Assembly (NCBI GenBank): GCA_032622095.1
Contig: CP136066.1
Location: 50,010,911 to 50,074,910, forward strand
Direction of reading: 5' to 3'
DNA length: 64,000 bases
Source: Siphonodentalium dalli
Taxonomy: Eukaryota > Mollusca > Scaphopoda > Gadilida > Siphonodentaliidae
Shown: positions 43,771-54,300 of the stretch, piece by piece
Numbering within the stretch: position 1 is the first letter of the stretch
Layout of the letters: every line of letters starts with the position of its first letter
The notes under the pieces: generated by a model
The model's input: the letters and a program-made list of their open reading frames with translations, nothing else
Told to the model about the DNA's origin: nothing
The model's database searches: none
Position numbers and translations under genes: made by a program

Positions 43771-46698
43771 TCAATGACGTATCATTCTACGGACTCTGCT
43801 CTCGGTGGAATGTGGCGGCCATGATTCCATGCATTGTTGTTGCGAATCTGACACCAAATACATACCGCCAAAGTCCCGCATCACCTTGTACAAATCTAAG
43901 TACGCCAAGTAACATCGATATTCTATACTCTCCGGATTCATCATTCGCATTATTCTTCCCGTCTGGTCACCTGATCCGAGAGGTGCCTTGATCCGAGCGC
44001 TCGCAACGAGAGCGTACTCAACGCTAGGGAATAGTCTGTCGATACCGTCATTTAATATGTGAATGTTTGCACGAAAGTCACTGACTGACGCCGGCCTGAT
44101 TGGACAGTAGTCATTATCGAGAGGATAACCGAACGTATCAGTATGCCATACTGCGAACGTTAGCAACGCTTTGTTAATTTCGTTGAACAGTTTGTCAATA
44201 ATTTCCGCGCACAGATTGCTGCCCACGCGCCTGTCAGCACGTGACTTTTGTGACACATCAACTATCACTTTGTCAGCAACAACGATCCCATATGGTTGTA
44301 ACTTATTAATTATATAATCGACGAAAGATAACCACTTATTCATTATGTTTTCTGATTTTCCCAATTGTCTTCTGATTTCACGACCGCCCACTTTATTTTT
44401 GCTTGCTGATCTTATCACGAAGAGCTCTTCTAAAGGTTCCTTATATGAATCTTCAATGAAATACATAATTTGAACAAAGTTGTTATATTTAACAGATTCC
44501 AGTTGTATAGAACACGTCCAACGTTCAGCTGTCTTACTAATTGACGTAATCAATTGTTTACATTTGTCAATACCGTCGCGTCTAAATACATGAGATACAG
44601 CACCGGTTCCATACATGACCTCTACTGCTTCTATGGTGTTACAGGTATTATACACATAACCCGTCTGCCGCGGTCTGCGTCCATGCCGGTCTGATTTATC
44701 AAACATACTAAGAGTGATATCTAGCCGTATTTGTGAATTTATTCCCGCAATATTATCAGTGATGAGAAACAACCCGAGAAAAGACCACAGATGCCTGCGG
44801 ACATATATCAGATCAGATTCCGCGAAACCAGTCAACAAGTTCATTTCAGGAACAAAATAATGAGGCAGGAATCGGTCATGTAAATACTGGTCAAGTCTCT
44901 TCAAGATATGCACTACCGGCAAGTCATTTTCCCAAAATCGAGCGTCCGACTTCTCAAAATACCAGAGAGCTGACGTCATCAGATTGTACGAAGTCAACGT
45001 CCACCGGTCTAAATTGATGACGCCTCCGATTTTTTTCAACATCTTTATAGTGTCTATCTGGTTAACGGACATTGTTCTCAACAGCACGACTTCTGCCTTA
45101 GCAAACGACAGACAGAAATCGTGCTCACTGTCTGGGCATGTCGGAGCTGGACTTGCAGCGATATGAAACTCTCCGGAGGTGATCATCGATATGATGTCAG
45201 TTCTTGGCCATAAACGGTCACGTGTGGCAAATGAGCGAACTGTCTGCGGCATACCGCTGATTCTCAGCTGAGGAACAATATCGATGTTTCGCCCGATGTC
45301 TTTATGACCAACCTTCGATAATCCAGAGAGTGGACCAATGAGCTTATTATCTCCAAATATCTCTTTACACATGTCTCTGATAGGATCAGCCAGCACGTAT
45401 TTCCCGTCACCCAAGATGACGTTTGGTACGAGCCCTGCTAACCCCTCAGTAGATATCCTGACATAGCATGGAATGTCAACCCGGTATCTCAAGCTGGATT
45501 CATCTATTATTATGTTTCGAGGTTCGATCAGTATATCGGCATCACTTCCTGTCAAATTCACACCGCTCGCCAGGCTTCCTACTAATGTCATCTTATAATG
45601 ACCAGTCGAAAGACGTGCTATATATCTACAAGAATCACTTTGAACCGGGTGTTGTTGCCTGTTTACATCAATAAATAAATTAACAGCGATATTCAGTCCT
45701 GTGTGTGGTAGTACTCCTGCTATATCAGTGATGCGACACAACCCGAGAAAAGACGACAGACGCATCCGGACATACATAAGATCAGATTCCGAGAAATCGA
45801 TCAATAAGTTCATTTCAGGAACAAAATAATGAGGCAGGAATCTGTCATTCAAATACTTATTAAGTCTCTTTAATATATCCACCACTGGCAAGTCATTTTC
45901 CCACAATCGAGCGTCCGTCTTCTCGAAATACCAGAGAGCTGTCGTCTTCAGATGGTATGACTTCAACTTCCTCCGGTCAACATCGATTTCGCGTCCGATA
46001 ATCTTCATATACTTTATGGTTTCTATCTGGTTAACGGACATTGTATTCAACAGCACGACTTCTGCCTTAGCAAACGACAGACAGAAATCGTGCTCACGGT
46101 CCGGGCATGTCGGAGCTTTTCGTGCAATAAGATGAAACTCTCCGGAGGTGATTATATATATGATGTCAGGTGATGGCCATAACCGGTCTCGCGTGGCAAA
46201 TGAGCGAACAGTTACTGTCTGCGGCATACCACTGATTTTCAGCTGAGGAACAATGTCGATGTAACTGTTTCGCGCGAAGTATACATGACCAACCTTGGAG
46301 AAATCAGAGTGTGGACCAAAGTTAGTTTCTCCAAAGATGGCTGCATTCCTGCTTCTGACAGGACCAGCAAGCACGTATTTCCCGTCACCCAAGATGACTC
46401 TTGGTAAGTGCCATGCTAACCCCTCAGTAGATATTCTGACATAGCATGGTATGTCAGGTCGGTATCTCAAGCTGGATTCATTTATTATTATGTTTCGAGG
46501 TTCGATCAGTACATCGATATCACTGATTCCTTGAATATCCACGCCGCTCGCCGCGCTCCCTACTAATGTCAACTTATAATCATCAGACGACCGACGTGCT
46601 ATAACTCTACTGGCATCACTTTGAAGTAGAATCCGGTTATAACGTGAAGATAAATCCTGTGAGTCCTCACTGTACCGACTGCGGGACGAGGACGCCAT
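43771..46698 (-). CDS. Two-headed cGAS/Mab-21-family nucleotidyltransferase
   Basis: A 975-aa single-exon protein with two complete nucleotidyltransferase cores and one C-terminal region. Head 1: Gly47-Ser48, Asp60 and Asp62 in SDIDV, Asp148 in YIDIVP, then KSYHLKTTALW and PHYFVPEMNLL. Head 2: Gly374-Ser375, Asp386 and Asp388 in SDADIL, Asp473 in NIDIVP, then TSYNLMTSALW and PHYFVPEMNLL. Each head would use two metal ions to join nucleotides, as in cGAS. Head 2 keeps Ser-Tyr but loses His and Lys of the usual SYHLKT. Residues 666-975 match the C-terminal half of gene 1, including GSGDQTGRIMR and ESIEYRCY. The last roughly 20 residues are out of frame relative to gene 1. The start is the ATG at 46698 (MASSSRSRYSEDS), which aligns with the gene 1 start. 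It faces gene 1 across about 21 kb. A pseudoenzyme head cannot be excluded. Confidence 0.9.
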   Translation of the reverse strand: MASSSRSRYSEDSQDLSSRYNRILLQSDASRVIARRSSDDYKLTLVGSAASGVDIQGISDIDVLIEPRNIIINESSLRYRPDIPCYVRISTEGLAWHLPRVILGDGKYVLAGPVRSRNAAIFGETNFGPHSDFSKVGHVYFARNSYIDIVPQLKISGMPQTVTVRSFATRDRLWPSPDIIYIITSGEFHLIARKAPTCPDREHDFCLSFAKAEVVLLNTMSVNQIETIKYMKIIGREIDVDRRKLKSYHLKTTALWYFEKTDARLWENDLPVVDILKRLNKYLNDRFLPHYFVPEMNLLIDFSESDLMYVRMRLSSFLGLCRITDIAGVLPHTGLNIAVNLFIDVNRQQHPVQSDSCRYIARLSTGHYKMTLVGSLASGVNLTGSDADILIEPRNIIIDESSLRYRVDIPCYVRISTEGLAGLVPNVILGDGKYVLADPIRDMCKEIFGDNKLIGPLSGLSKVGHKDIGRNIDIVPQLRISGMPQTVRSFATRDRLWPRTDIISMITSGEFHIAASPAPTCPDSEHDFCLSFAKAEVVLLRTMSVNQIDTIKMLKKIGGVINLDRWTLTSYNLMTSALWYFEKSDARFWENDLPVVHILKRLDQYLHDRFLPHYFVPEMNLLTGFAESDLIYVRRHLWSFLGLFLITDNIAGINSQIRLDITLSMFDKSDRHGRRPRQTGYVYNTCNTIEAVEVMYGTGAVSHVFRRDGIDKCKQLITSISKTAERWTCSIQLESVKYNNFVQIMYFIEDSYKEPLEELFVIRSASKNKVGGREIRRQLGKSENIMNKWLSFVDYIINKLQPYGIVVADKVIVDVSQKSRADRRVGSNLCAEIIDKLFNEINKALLTFAVWHTDTFGYPLDNDYCPIRPASVSDFRANIHILNDGIDRLFPSVEYALVASARIKAPLGSGDQTGRIMRMMNPESIEYRCYLAYLDLYKVMRDFGGMYLVSDSQQQCMESWPPHSTESRVRRMIRH
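44662..46623 (-). repeat. In-frame 981-bp internal duplication in gene 2
   Basis: Two 327-codon units (46623-45643 and 45642-44662) start at matching QSDASRVIAR / QSDSCRYIAR junctions and end before the shared C-terminal region. Because 981 is a multiple of three, the frame is kept. DNA blocks such as TTCATTTCAGGAACAAAATA are unchanged in both (about 44838 and 45809), while other parts have diverged clearly. Confidence 0.9.
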
Positions 46699-48371
46699 AA
46701 TCAATATATGGATACCGTATTCTGACGAACCCGCGGGGTGTCGATTTCAAGACGATTTTGTCATTATTAATCCACCAAACTCATGACTTAGCTTTACTCT
46801 TCAACGCGTGTCCATATTTCACATGACAATATTTTAACCATGCATACTATTCACTGATTCTCAGTACTAAACTATCGAAAAAGAATAATCCGGAAATATT
46901 CTGGAGATCACTTGCCTGAATAAGCACCATATTGATTTCTGGACGATGAAGCCATGAGTTTTGAGCCAACAACTCGGGATGCAATAGTCAACTACGATTT
47001 CTTAATTTATTTGTCTATTTCACCCAGAAATCGCACCTAAACAAACGCCGTTTCCTAAGACGTGTGCCATGTGATTCTCAACGACCGGTCAGAAAGGTCA
47101 TCTCGCTTGTGTTATCGTTTCATCTTATTGAGCTACATGTATTGTCACACATCTGGAGTACAGCTATATATTTACCCTGACTGTAGCTTGTCCATCAGCG
47201 ATTGTGGCATACTTGAATTAAATTCCCTCTTGTATTTTATTTCACAGGCAATTGATGCGTCATGATGATTATGTAATAATTAGTGGTCAGCTGTGTTAAC
47301 CTTCAATGAATCAGGTTTTGTTCGGAGTAGTCTGGTTACACATTTTGGCGGATTTTTCTTTGGCAGATACGAGTTTCATTGGTAACTATCCGTGTCCATT
47401 TCGCATTATGCATGTAAGTAATAGCTGAACACTAGCATCCGCCCAGACTCCAGATCACAGCGTGTCTTACTGGCGATGTCGATGTGGGAATCCCAAACTA
47501 TGATCAAGTGGGAAATAACATGTCGTCTTTCTGAAATAAAAAATAAATCAAAGATACCACAGTGACTATTTAGCACCAATTCTTGTTCTGAAAATTGCAC
47601 CCTTCTGTCTGTGTTTGAGACCGATTGATGTATATGTGGAACTACTAATCGTTTGGAGTCTATAAATATGCCATTAGCACGTGTCATAACGCCCAGTATA
47701 CATTGTTTCAAGATTCATGACCCATCTTAAGGCCTAGACGCACGTGCTGCCCAATATTATTGATATTCAAGTTATATTTTCTAAAAAATTTGTCTGTATG
47801 GTACATGTGATTAACGGCACACATATCACACCTTTTAAACACTCACAAATTTGCAACAGGAACATACTATTACGCATAACTATGCCTGTGTTAATTTTAT
47901 AAACCAATATAGTTTTGTAGAAGTTGATTGACTGTGGAAAATTTGAATATACTCGCTTCTAGATTGATTAAATTTAAATGTCAACAATGTTCAAAGTGGT
48001 TTAATGTACGTCAACATGCGACGTGCAACTCAACCAACGACATGTAAGCTGAGCTCAAATACATACACGTTTTCGACAGACGGAGAGAGAAAGAATAGAA
48101 TAGTCTCAGTTATATCCGTGACTCAGTATTTTTAAACAAATGCGCATGGACAGCGGCTGCCGTAGTATTCGGAAATATGTATTGCGATATTCATACACCC
48201 AAACTTTTATTCATTCAAAATTTAAAATTTAAAAATCATAGTGTCGATTCAAATAGAACGATGGTGAATGATACGTATCAGCCACATCTGAAATCATAGT
48301 CACATGCCAATGATGGTGCCCATTGACCAAGAACAGAGCAATCGCACGTACACGTATACGTCGATATACTA
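46699..48371 (-). promoter_or_regulatory. Upstream region of gene 2, conserved with gene 1
   Basis: Aligns in inverted orientation with 18949-20325, as far as CACGTATACGTCGATATA at about 48351-48368. Conserved blocks include TCTCCAGAATAT and CCGGATTATTC (minus strand, about 46885-46910), and TTTCAGAAAGACGACAT near 47525. That block could be a splice acceptor for a 5' exon, but that is only a guess. Homology stops at the ACGCTCTTT motif at 48372. Confidence 0.6.
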
Positions 48372-48432
48372 TCACGCTCTTTATTATCTACCACTTTTGG
48401 ACAAAGGAAGCATCGTCACTCGTTATAAGAGC
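48372..48432 (+). repeat. ACGCTCTTTAT bipartite motif, copy
   Basis: CACGCTCTTTATTATC, CCACTTTTGGAC, AAGCATCG, then CGTTATAAGAGC. Same layout as 62581-62650. It sits exactly at the outer boundary of the gene 2 segmental duplication. Confidence 0.6.
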
Positions 48433-49007
48433 TGATCACTGAATTTTTTGCTAATCTGACACAAATTATAAACTCCCCTTTGTGAAAGTCGATATCTGGC
48501 CGCCACACCCTCCTATTAATGTCCGATCTAATTCATTTATTGTACAGACAACGTACATATGTTGGTTTTATTATGTCAAATAGGACAGGGTATCTCTAGG
48601 TATATGTGTGTATTGCAGTGCACGAACCTACCGTTTATAGACACACTGGTCCAGGAGTTACCACGACTGAGTAACTCTATAAACACGTGGTTACTCTAGT
48701 AGCGTTCCTTAGCGTGTCAATATTTTTATTATTAGTTCACTCATATTAAATTTTGTCGCCATTCTTTCATATTTCATCCGGTATTCGGCCTTAATCATAT
48801 ATATCATAGCTGTTAATTAGTGGCGTTTGAACATGTTTGGTATGTTATTGTATGACATGTGAGAGAGCCGCATGAAGAAAATCGTCCCCACACCAACTGT
48901 CTTAACGTAGTAATGACGCTTGTTTCTATAGACATATCAATTATGGAGCTTCTGTAGATGATCTGTATCGCTTCTCACCTCTATCGTCATTGTTTTCCAT
49001 TTGTATC
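48433..49007. other. Intergenic, nothing recognised
   Basis: Short frames only. Confidence 0.5.
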
Positions 49008-49205
49008 AGGGGGGGGGGGGGGTCGGAAAAAATTTCCAGGCACGTATGAAGATTTTTATTTTTTCCGGCATCGGGGGACCCACCCACCCAATTTCTTCCG
49101 TTTCCGGCCTTTTTTTCCAGTCAATTTTGGACACCCACCATTTTTTTCCGTTTCAGGAAGTTTTTTCCGGTCAGTTTTTGACACCCACCCCCCCTAAATT
49201 TGAGA
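49008..49205 (+). repeat. Poly-G/GGCACGTATG cassette, copy 2
   Basis: A run of about 14 G is followed by TCGGAAAAAATTTCCAGGCA, CGTATGAAGATTTTTATT, and repeated TTTTTTCCGTTTC and GACACCCACC blocks. Related to 3745-3950. Confidence 0.75.
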
Positions 49206-49796
49206 AAATTATCAATTGAGCAACCAAATAGCTGATTATCCTGCATTATCATAATTTATTGAACAATATTTGAATAGAACAGTGCATAATGAGATATCGA
49301 TACTATTTGAATTTATCATATAAGTGTCATTAATCAAGAAATGTGTTATACTGCTAATACCAAACATAACCATGATATACCCGCGCTACTCTTCTTGGGG
49401 CATCTCAGAAACCAGAACTGAGGAAACATGTTATAGCGTGTAATGGCAGGCTGGTAGCCACTGCCTGAAGAAATAGGCTTCGTAATAATTGGGAATAATA
49501 TGGATGGATGGCCCAATTTCACTTCATGGTTAAGTGTGCTTTTATTCTATTACTTATTTTCAGCTGAGTTCTACATAGTTATTCTTATTTTGTTGTATCA
49601 GTAGATGGAATCCTGGTTAAATTTTATTTTTCCAATAACGCAGTTTCTAGTTCTGTCAAGTTGAATTTGGGTTATTGTTGGCCATTGTGCAACTGATCCA
49701 ACTTCTGATAACCTCTATATGTAGTATAGCATTACTATTAACTATATATGACCCGTTTCTGTTCAAAACACATAAAAATAAGACTGAATAGCAGGA
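49206..49796. other. Intergenic, nothing recognised
   Basis: AT-rich, no supported feature. Confidence 0.5.
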
Positions 49797-49905
49797 ATGG
49801 AAGAAAAAAATTAGCATATGGAAAAAAATGCTTTTTGGACCCAAGAGACACCCACCCACCCCATCATACGTGCCTGGAAAAAATTTCCGACCCCCCCCCC
49901 CCCTG
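49797..49905 (-). repeat. Poly-G/GGCACGTATG cassette, inverted copy 3
   Basis: On the minus strand: a run of about 14 G, TCGGAAATTTTTTCCAGGCA, CGTATGATGGGGTGGGTGGG. It lies about 0.8 kb from copy 2 in the opposite orientation. Confidence 0.75.
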
Positions 49906-49944
49906 TTTGTATATGTTTATTGTTGTGAGGGACTCGTCTCTGCG

Positions 49945-51560
49945 GTAATGTAATTGGGAAAATAAAAACTTCACACGTCTGTTGGTGCATCAGTCGTATA
50001 AATCGGGAAAATATGACGAAAATATGCAACGTTGAAGACGTTGACCAGCAAACGGTGTACGGGTCGGAAGACATAGCTGGTGAAGTACCATACGGTTAAT
50101 TATACGACTGTGAATGATGTTCTTTATGATAAACACAACAGTGGAAGAACGGTCACTATAATTCCGCCAATTTGGGAAAAATATCTGAAATTCCACATGT
50201 CATGGACGATCTACTGGATATTCGTAAACTAGATGGTCGAGGCCGTAGTCCGCGACCATTTAATTTACGAATGTCCAGTCGCGAGTTTATTAACCGACTT
50301 GAAACACAGTTTTATAATATAGAAGGAGAAATTACTTTTATACAGATGAACAATTCCGATAAATCTCGATAAATGATGTATAAATATAGTCCTTGACAGA
50401 CAGCAAAACCACACCTATTGACACCGCTCGTTTAAGTGACATTGCATGTGGAGTTTGTCGTTAACACAATACCACGCGGTACAACTTGTATTGAAAAATA
50501 GACGTCAATTTACGCATACATGATACAAATAATTATGTGTTGTGTTGTTCATAGCTCAGTATATATGCGTAATATATATTCTCGACGCAATTACTTTTAG
50601 GAAAATGTTGACTTAATTTCACTGTTGTTTCCAGAAGAACAGTAAATCTATTAGTGGAGTCTCGAATGTTTCAACGTGATATATACCCTCTTGTACTCAA
50701 ATTAGCAAGACACCTATACTGACTAGGGATGTATTGCGTGGGGTTCGTAAGTACTAGGCAGCTGTTGGTTTAAGTGGGGTGGGGTACAAAAAGCGAACTA
50801 TTTCTCAGAGAGAGAGGACCCCGTATGAGATAATTGTGACACATGACCGTTCCAGATTACGAATGTCGGCTTGTGGTTTAAATATGGTATAAAGCATGGT
50901 ACGAAGTGCCCACTCGAAGAAATAGAAGGTCGGTGTAGAACACAGGGGCTGGATTTTAAACCTTGGCAATTGTCTGATACGTATTTAATTACCTTTCGCT
51001 TGGGATGTGTTGGGGGGGGGGGGGGGGGGGGTCAAACATATAAAACATTGGAAATGTCATACATGACACAGCATCTGTTGGAAATTTCGGATCCAAAATA
51101 GTTAGAACATTTTGACACAGTGTGTGTATAGTCGGACAGAGCATCTTTAAAAGACTGAAGTTGAGCTGAATGTAAAATATGTCATCAGTGGTTGCGGTTG
51201 CAACACTACAAGTTAAGTCAGGGATAATAGACGAGCTACTGGGCGCTCGTAAAGTAGATGGTCGAGGGCGTAGCCCGAGACCATTTAATTTACGAATATT
51301 CAGTAGCGAGTCCATTAATCGACTTAAACACAACTTTATAGTATACAAGGAGAAATTACATTGATACATATGAACAATAACGATACATATCGCTAAATGA
51401 GACGTTTTTCTGTAGAAAAAATAGTCCTCGGCAGACAGCTAATTCAGGCGTCTTGACACGGCTCTTGTAAACTGAAATTGCCATCGATTTTGTCATGGCA
51501 GTAATTGTCTTGGCATATACAGCTGTTCAGTATATTTTATTAGAGGGGCGCCCTGTGTAT
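49945..51560 (-). repeat. Dispersed module, inverted copy without the LTR element
   Basis: Reverse complement of 7895-8726 joined directly to 12436-13205. It shows the empty target site of the LTR element at 50706-50710 (TCTTG on the minus strand, against TCCTG in the filled copy). Hairpins lie at 50213-50279 and 51231-51311. A G-run of about 20 interrupts homology at 51011-51030. Confidence 0.9.
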
Positions 51561-51697
51561 GCACAGCGGGGGTTGTAAAAATGTGCACGCCGATTTTGTC
51601 ATGGTAACAATTGTCTTGGCATATACAGCTGTTCAGTATATTTTATTAGAGGGGTGCCCTGGGTATGAACAGTGGGGGTAGTAAAAAATTTACAGGA
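51486..51697 (+). repeat. 106-bp tandem duplication
   Basis: GATTTTGTCATGG starts at 51486 and again at 51592, each followed by AATTGTCTTGGCATATACAG and an AGAGGGG-GCCCTG block. The module copy near 7895-7965 has a single counterpart. Confidence 0.85.
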
Positions 51698-52057
51698 AGG
51701 TATGTCTTTTTTTTTTTTTGGCACAACCCCCAAACATGCAAAAAAAATAACTTGTTACTCCCAATGTGTTTACCTCCACCCCCCAAATTTCACTAAATTT
51801 GGTCTAAAACCGCATAAAACTCTACTAATATCACTCATATGACTGGGAAATTATCTCATTTAGTTCAAATAACAGTTTAACTTGTTTCAGAAGCTGTTTT
51901 AATTAAAAACAAATTGTATAAACTGTAAACCAAGATCATTGTGTAGGATACACACAATTCCATAATTTCTAACTATTTCCCGATTAGTCTGTCAACCAGC
52001 CCAGTATCTAACATATTCCATACCACTTTTGTTAGTCTACTTAAACTATATACTAAA
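51698..52057. other. Low-complexity intergenic DNA
   Basis: Poly-T run and C-rich runs, no gene. Confidence 0.5.
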
Positions 52058-52930
52058 CTAGCTGAAACAGGCTCCCTTCGGGGGCCTATATTCAGCTTCA
52101 GAGAGACATGTGACCCCCTCTATGGGACTTCGCACACACAACTTATTGGCGTCTCCTTAATTAACGCTAAAGCCGAAGGTTTACTCGTGGCGAGTCTTTA
52201 AAATTTAAATAAGTATCGTTAAGTGCTGTTTCACTAGTCTATTTTCCCCGCCAAATCCAAACGGGTTAATGAGGGAGCGATGTAATGCAGGAGCAAGTAC
52301 GTCGATATAACTTAGGTAATCTCGCAAAGTTTGACCGCTCTACTTAAAAGGCAAGCCCGCCCAACGGAGAGCTCGCGTTCCGGTTTGTTCAAATTGGCAA
52401 ATTACACCAAATACCAAACGTGGGAAAATACTAAAAAAATGAAAACATGAAGATACAATTTTGTTGACGATTGGATGTGATAGGATTATCAACGCGCAAC
52501 TTTAGTGCGATTTCCTAAGTTTTAGAGCAAACGGTTCACTCGTGGCGACGCTATGTAGCGTAATACGTAATACAGAGTGCCATCGATATATGGCAAAAGG
52601 CGAAATTATCCCATTTTCTCGTCAAATTAAAACAGGCTAACGATGGAGCGAGTTAAATGCTCGAGCAGGTACTTCGGTATACCCTAGATACGATGTTTGA
52701 CTGCCGTGATATAAAAGAAATCCGCCAAACGGAGACCGCACACCGGGGCTGGTCGAGTCTCTTCGCAAATTCCAGTAAAACTCGCAAAGGAAAAAAATGG
52801 AAACATCGTGAACCGAGATAAAACAAATTTGACGACCGGATGTGGTGGGTACCATTCACGTGCAAATTCAGTTACATTTTCTAACTTTTCGAACGAATGG
52901 GTAGTGAGTTAATCGGGATTGAGTGCCCGA
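52058..52930 (-). mobile_element. Helitron-like 3' end with 340-bp family repeats
   Basis: On the minus strand the sequence ends with the hairpin GGCCCCCGAAGGGAGCC, then TGTTTCAGCTAG and a host T. That is a Helitron-type 3' terminus (hairpin 52071-52087, CTAG 52058-52061). Two copies of the 340-bp family repeat (about 52225-52565 and 52575-52930) lie inside. I cannot find the matching TC 5' end, so the right boundary is arbitrary. Confidence 0.5.
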
Positions 52931-52984
52931 TATTACATGCATTTACATGTTATGTAGGAAAATACCCCCGGATGACTGTATACA

Positions 52985-53440
52985 CTAGAAAAGGTTAATA
53001 CTATGAATAAATGTAGGTTCATGTAAAGGGTTAAGTTTAAGGATAGGGTTATGGTTATGTGTAGATCAGGGTTATGTTTAGGGTTATGGTTATGGGTAGG
53101 ATCTGGTTTATAAATTGGGTTAGAGTTGTGGATATGGTTAATATTAAAACGATGACCGTGTTATTCAAAGGAATTGGTTTTGGTTAGGCTTGTGTGCATA
53201 AGACTAGACTTATCGAAGGGGTTATGGTTATGGTTCAGGGAATGGCTATGGATATGGTTTGCACGAGTACTGTGAATATGGCCATGGTAATTTATTGCGT
53301 TATGGTTAAGTGCTGTGGATAGGGCTATGGGTAGGTTTGGCTACGATTAAGGTTGTGCTTATGGAAATATTAGGGCTATGGGGGGTTTATGGGTATCGAT
53401 TGGATATGGGGTGGTAGAGGGTTAAATTAATTATGGGGAT
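52985..53440 (+). repeat. Degenerate GGGTTATGGTTATG repeat
   Basis: Irregular GGGTTATGG, GGTTATGGGTAGG and GGATATGG variants run through the stretch. It is not a regular telomere repeat. Confidence 0.7.
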
Positions 53441-53496
53441 CGGGGATAGGGAATATGCATGGAAGTATCAAAATTCTGCAGGCCAGAATTTTAACC

Positions 53497-53503
<7 letters not shown>

Positions 53504-53537
<34 letters not shown>
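53504..53537. repeat. (TA)n microsatellite
   Basis: About 17 TA dinucleotides. Confidence 0.95.
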
Positions 53538-53541
<4 letters not shown>

Positions 53542-53994
53542 CATTTGTTTTTAATCAAAACATGGAAATATCACAAATAGAACAATACAAACGCCGATTG
53601 GTTTGGTCAAGCTCATCGTATTTGGTGAATAAATTTGCGATTTGACCATATTGTTTTTATTTCGAAGAGGATGCCTATAGATACGAACATTATTAGCGAT
53701 AAAGTATGGTACAAAACACACACAATATCGTCATTAAACATACGAGGACCCCAATCACACACGTATAGCTTTTAGACGATAGCAGAAGATATCAGGAATT
53801 TTCATAGGCGAACATATAAATAATGCGAACAGACATAATGGGTTAGTTATTCACTACTGGGAATTTCAGGCAATTACCACATATGACCAACTATATGTTT
53901 ACAAAGAGATAAGTTGCGTTGGCTGATAAAATGAGACTGTTGTCAGCTGATTCACTATCGGACGAATAAACCGTAAAACCTGGATGTGTCACAT
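53538..53994. other. Intergenic, nothing recognised
   Basis: AT-rich, no supported feature. Confidence 0.5.
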
Positions 53995-54300
53995 TCATGG
54001 TCCATCGATTTTCCACTCATTGTTTCGCCCGAAGGGAGAGTACAACTTGGGAAAGTTGGATTTCACTGTGTCAAAAAATTCACATGTGTTTCTTGTTTTA
54101 CCAATATGAGTAAATGTTAGCCATAAATTACCATTGCTTTTCTTTGTTATCATATGAAATCGTAGTAAACCATCTTCGAGTCGGAGTAAACCAGCCCAAT
54201 ATATATTGGCTTGTGTCAATGGTACAACTGTATACCGAGAACAATCAGCAACAAGCAACAAGAAAACCATAGTCAGAAATGATAACGCGCACAAGATCAT
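53995..54300 (-). CDS. Possible small secreted protein, 101 aa
   Basis: The frame opens with ATG and a strongly hydrophobic N-terminus (MILCALSFLTMVFLLLVADC) followed by polar residues, the form of a signal peptide with cleavage near residue 20. The remaining 80 residues are mixed, with one later Cys (NTCEFF), several aromatic residues (IYWAGLL, LWLTF) and no repeat character. The frame ends in TGA at 53995. No other copy is seen in this window. It could be a complete short gene, or a first exon of a longer one. I do not recognise a family, and by length alone such a frame could occur by chance. Confidence 0.4.
   Translation of the reverse strand: MILCALSFLTMVFLLLVADCSRYTVVPLTQANIYWAGLLRLEDGLLRFHMITKKSNGNLWLTFTHIGKTRNTCEFFDTVKSNFPKLYSPFGRNNEWKIDGP

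Noticed and set aside
46699-46704. TTG at 46704 as start of gene 2
   Set aside because: Non-AUG start two codons upstream of an ATG. The ATG at 46698 aligns with the ATG of gene 1.
50989-51369. 126-codon minus-strand frame similar to the frame at 8092-8334
   Set aside because: Similarity follows from the duplicated module. The frame differs between copies and spans a hairpin and a G-run.
52985-53440. Telomere-like repeat
   Set aside because: GGGTTATGG variants are irregular and do not form TTAGGG arrays.
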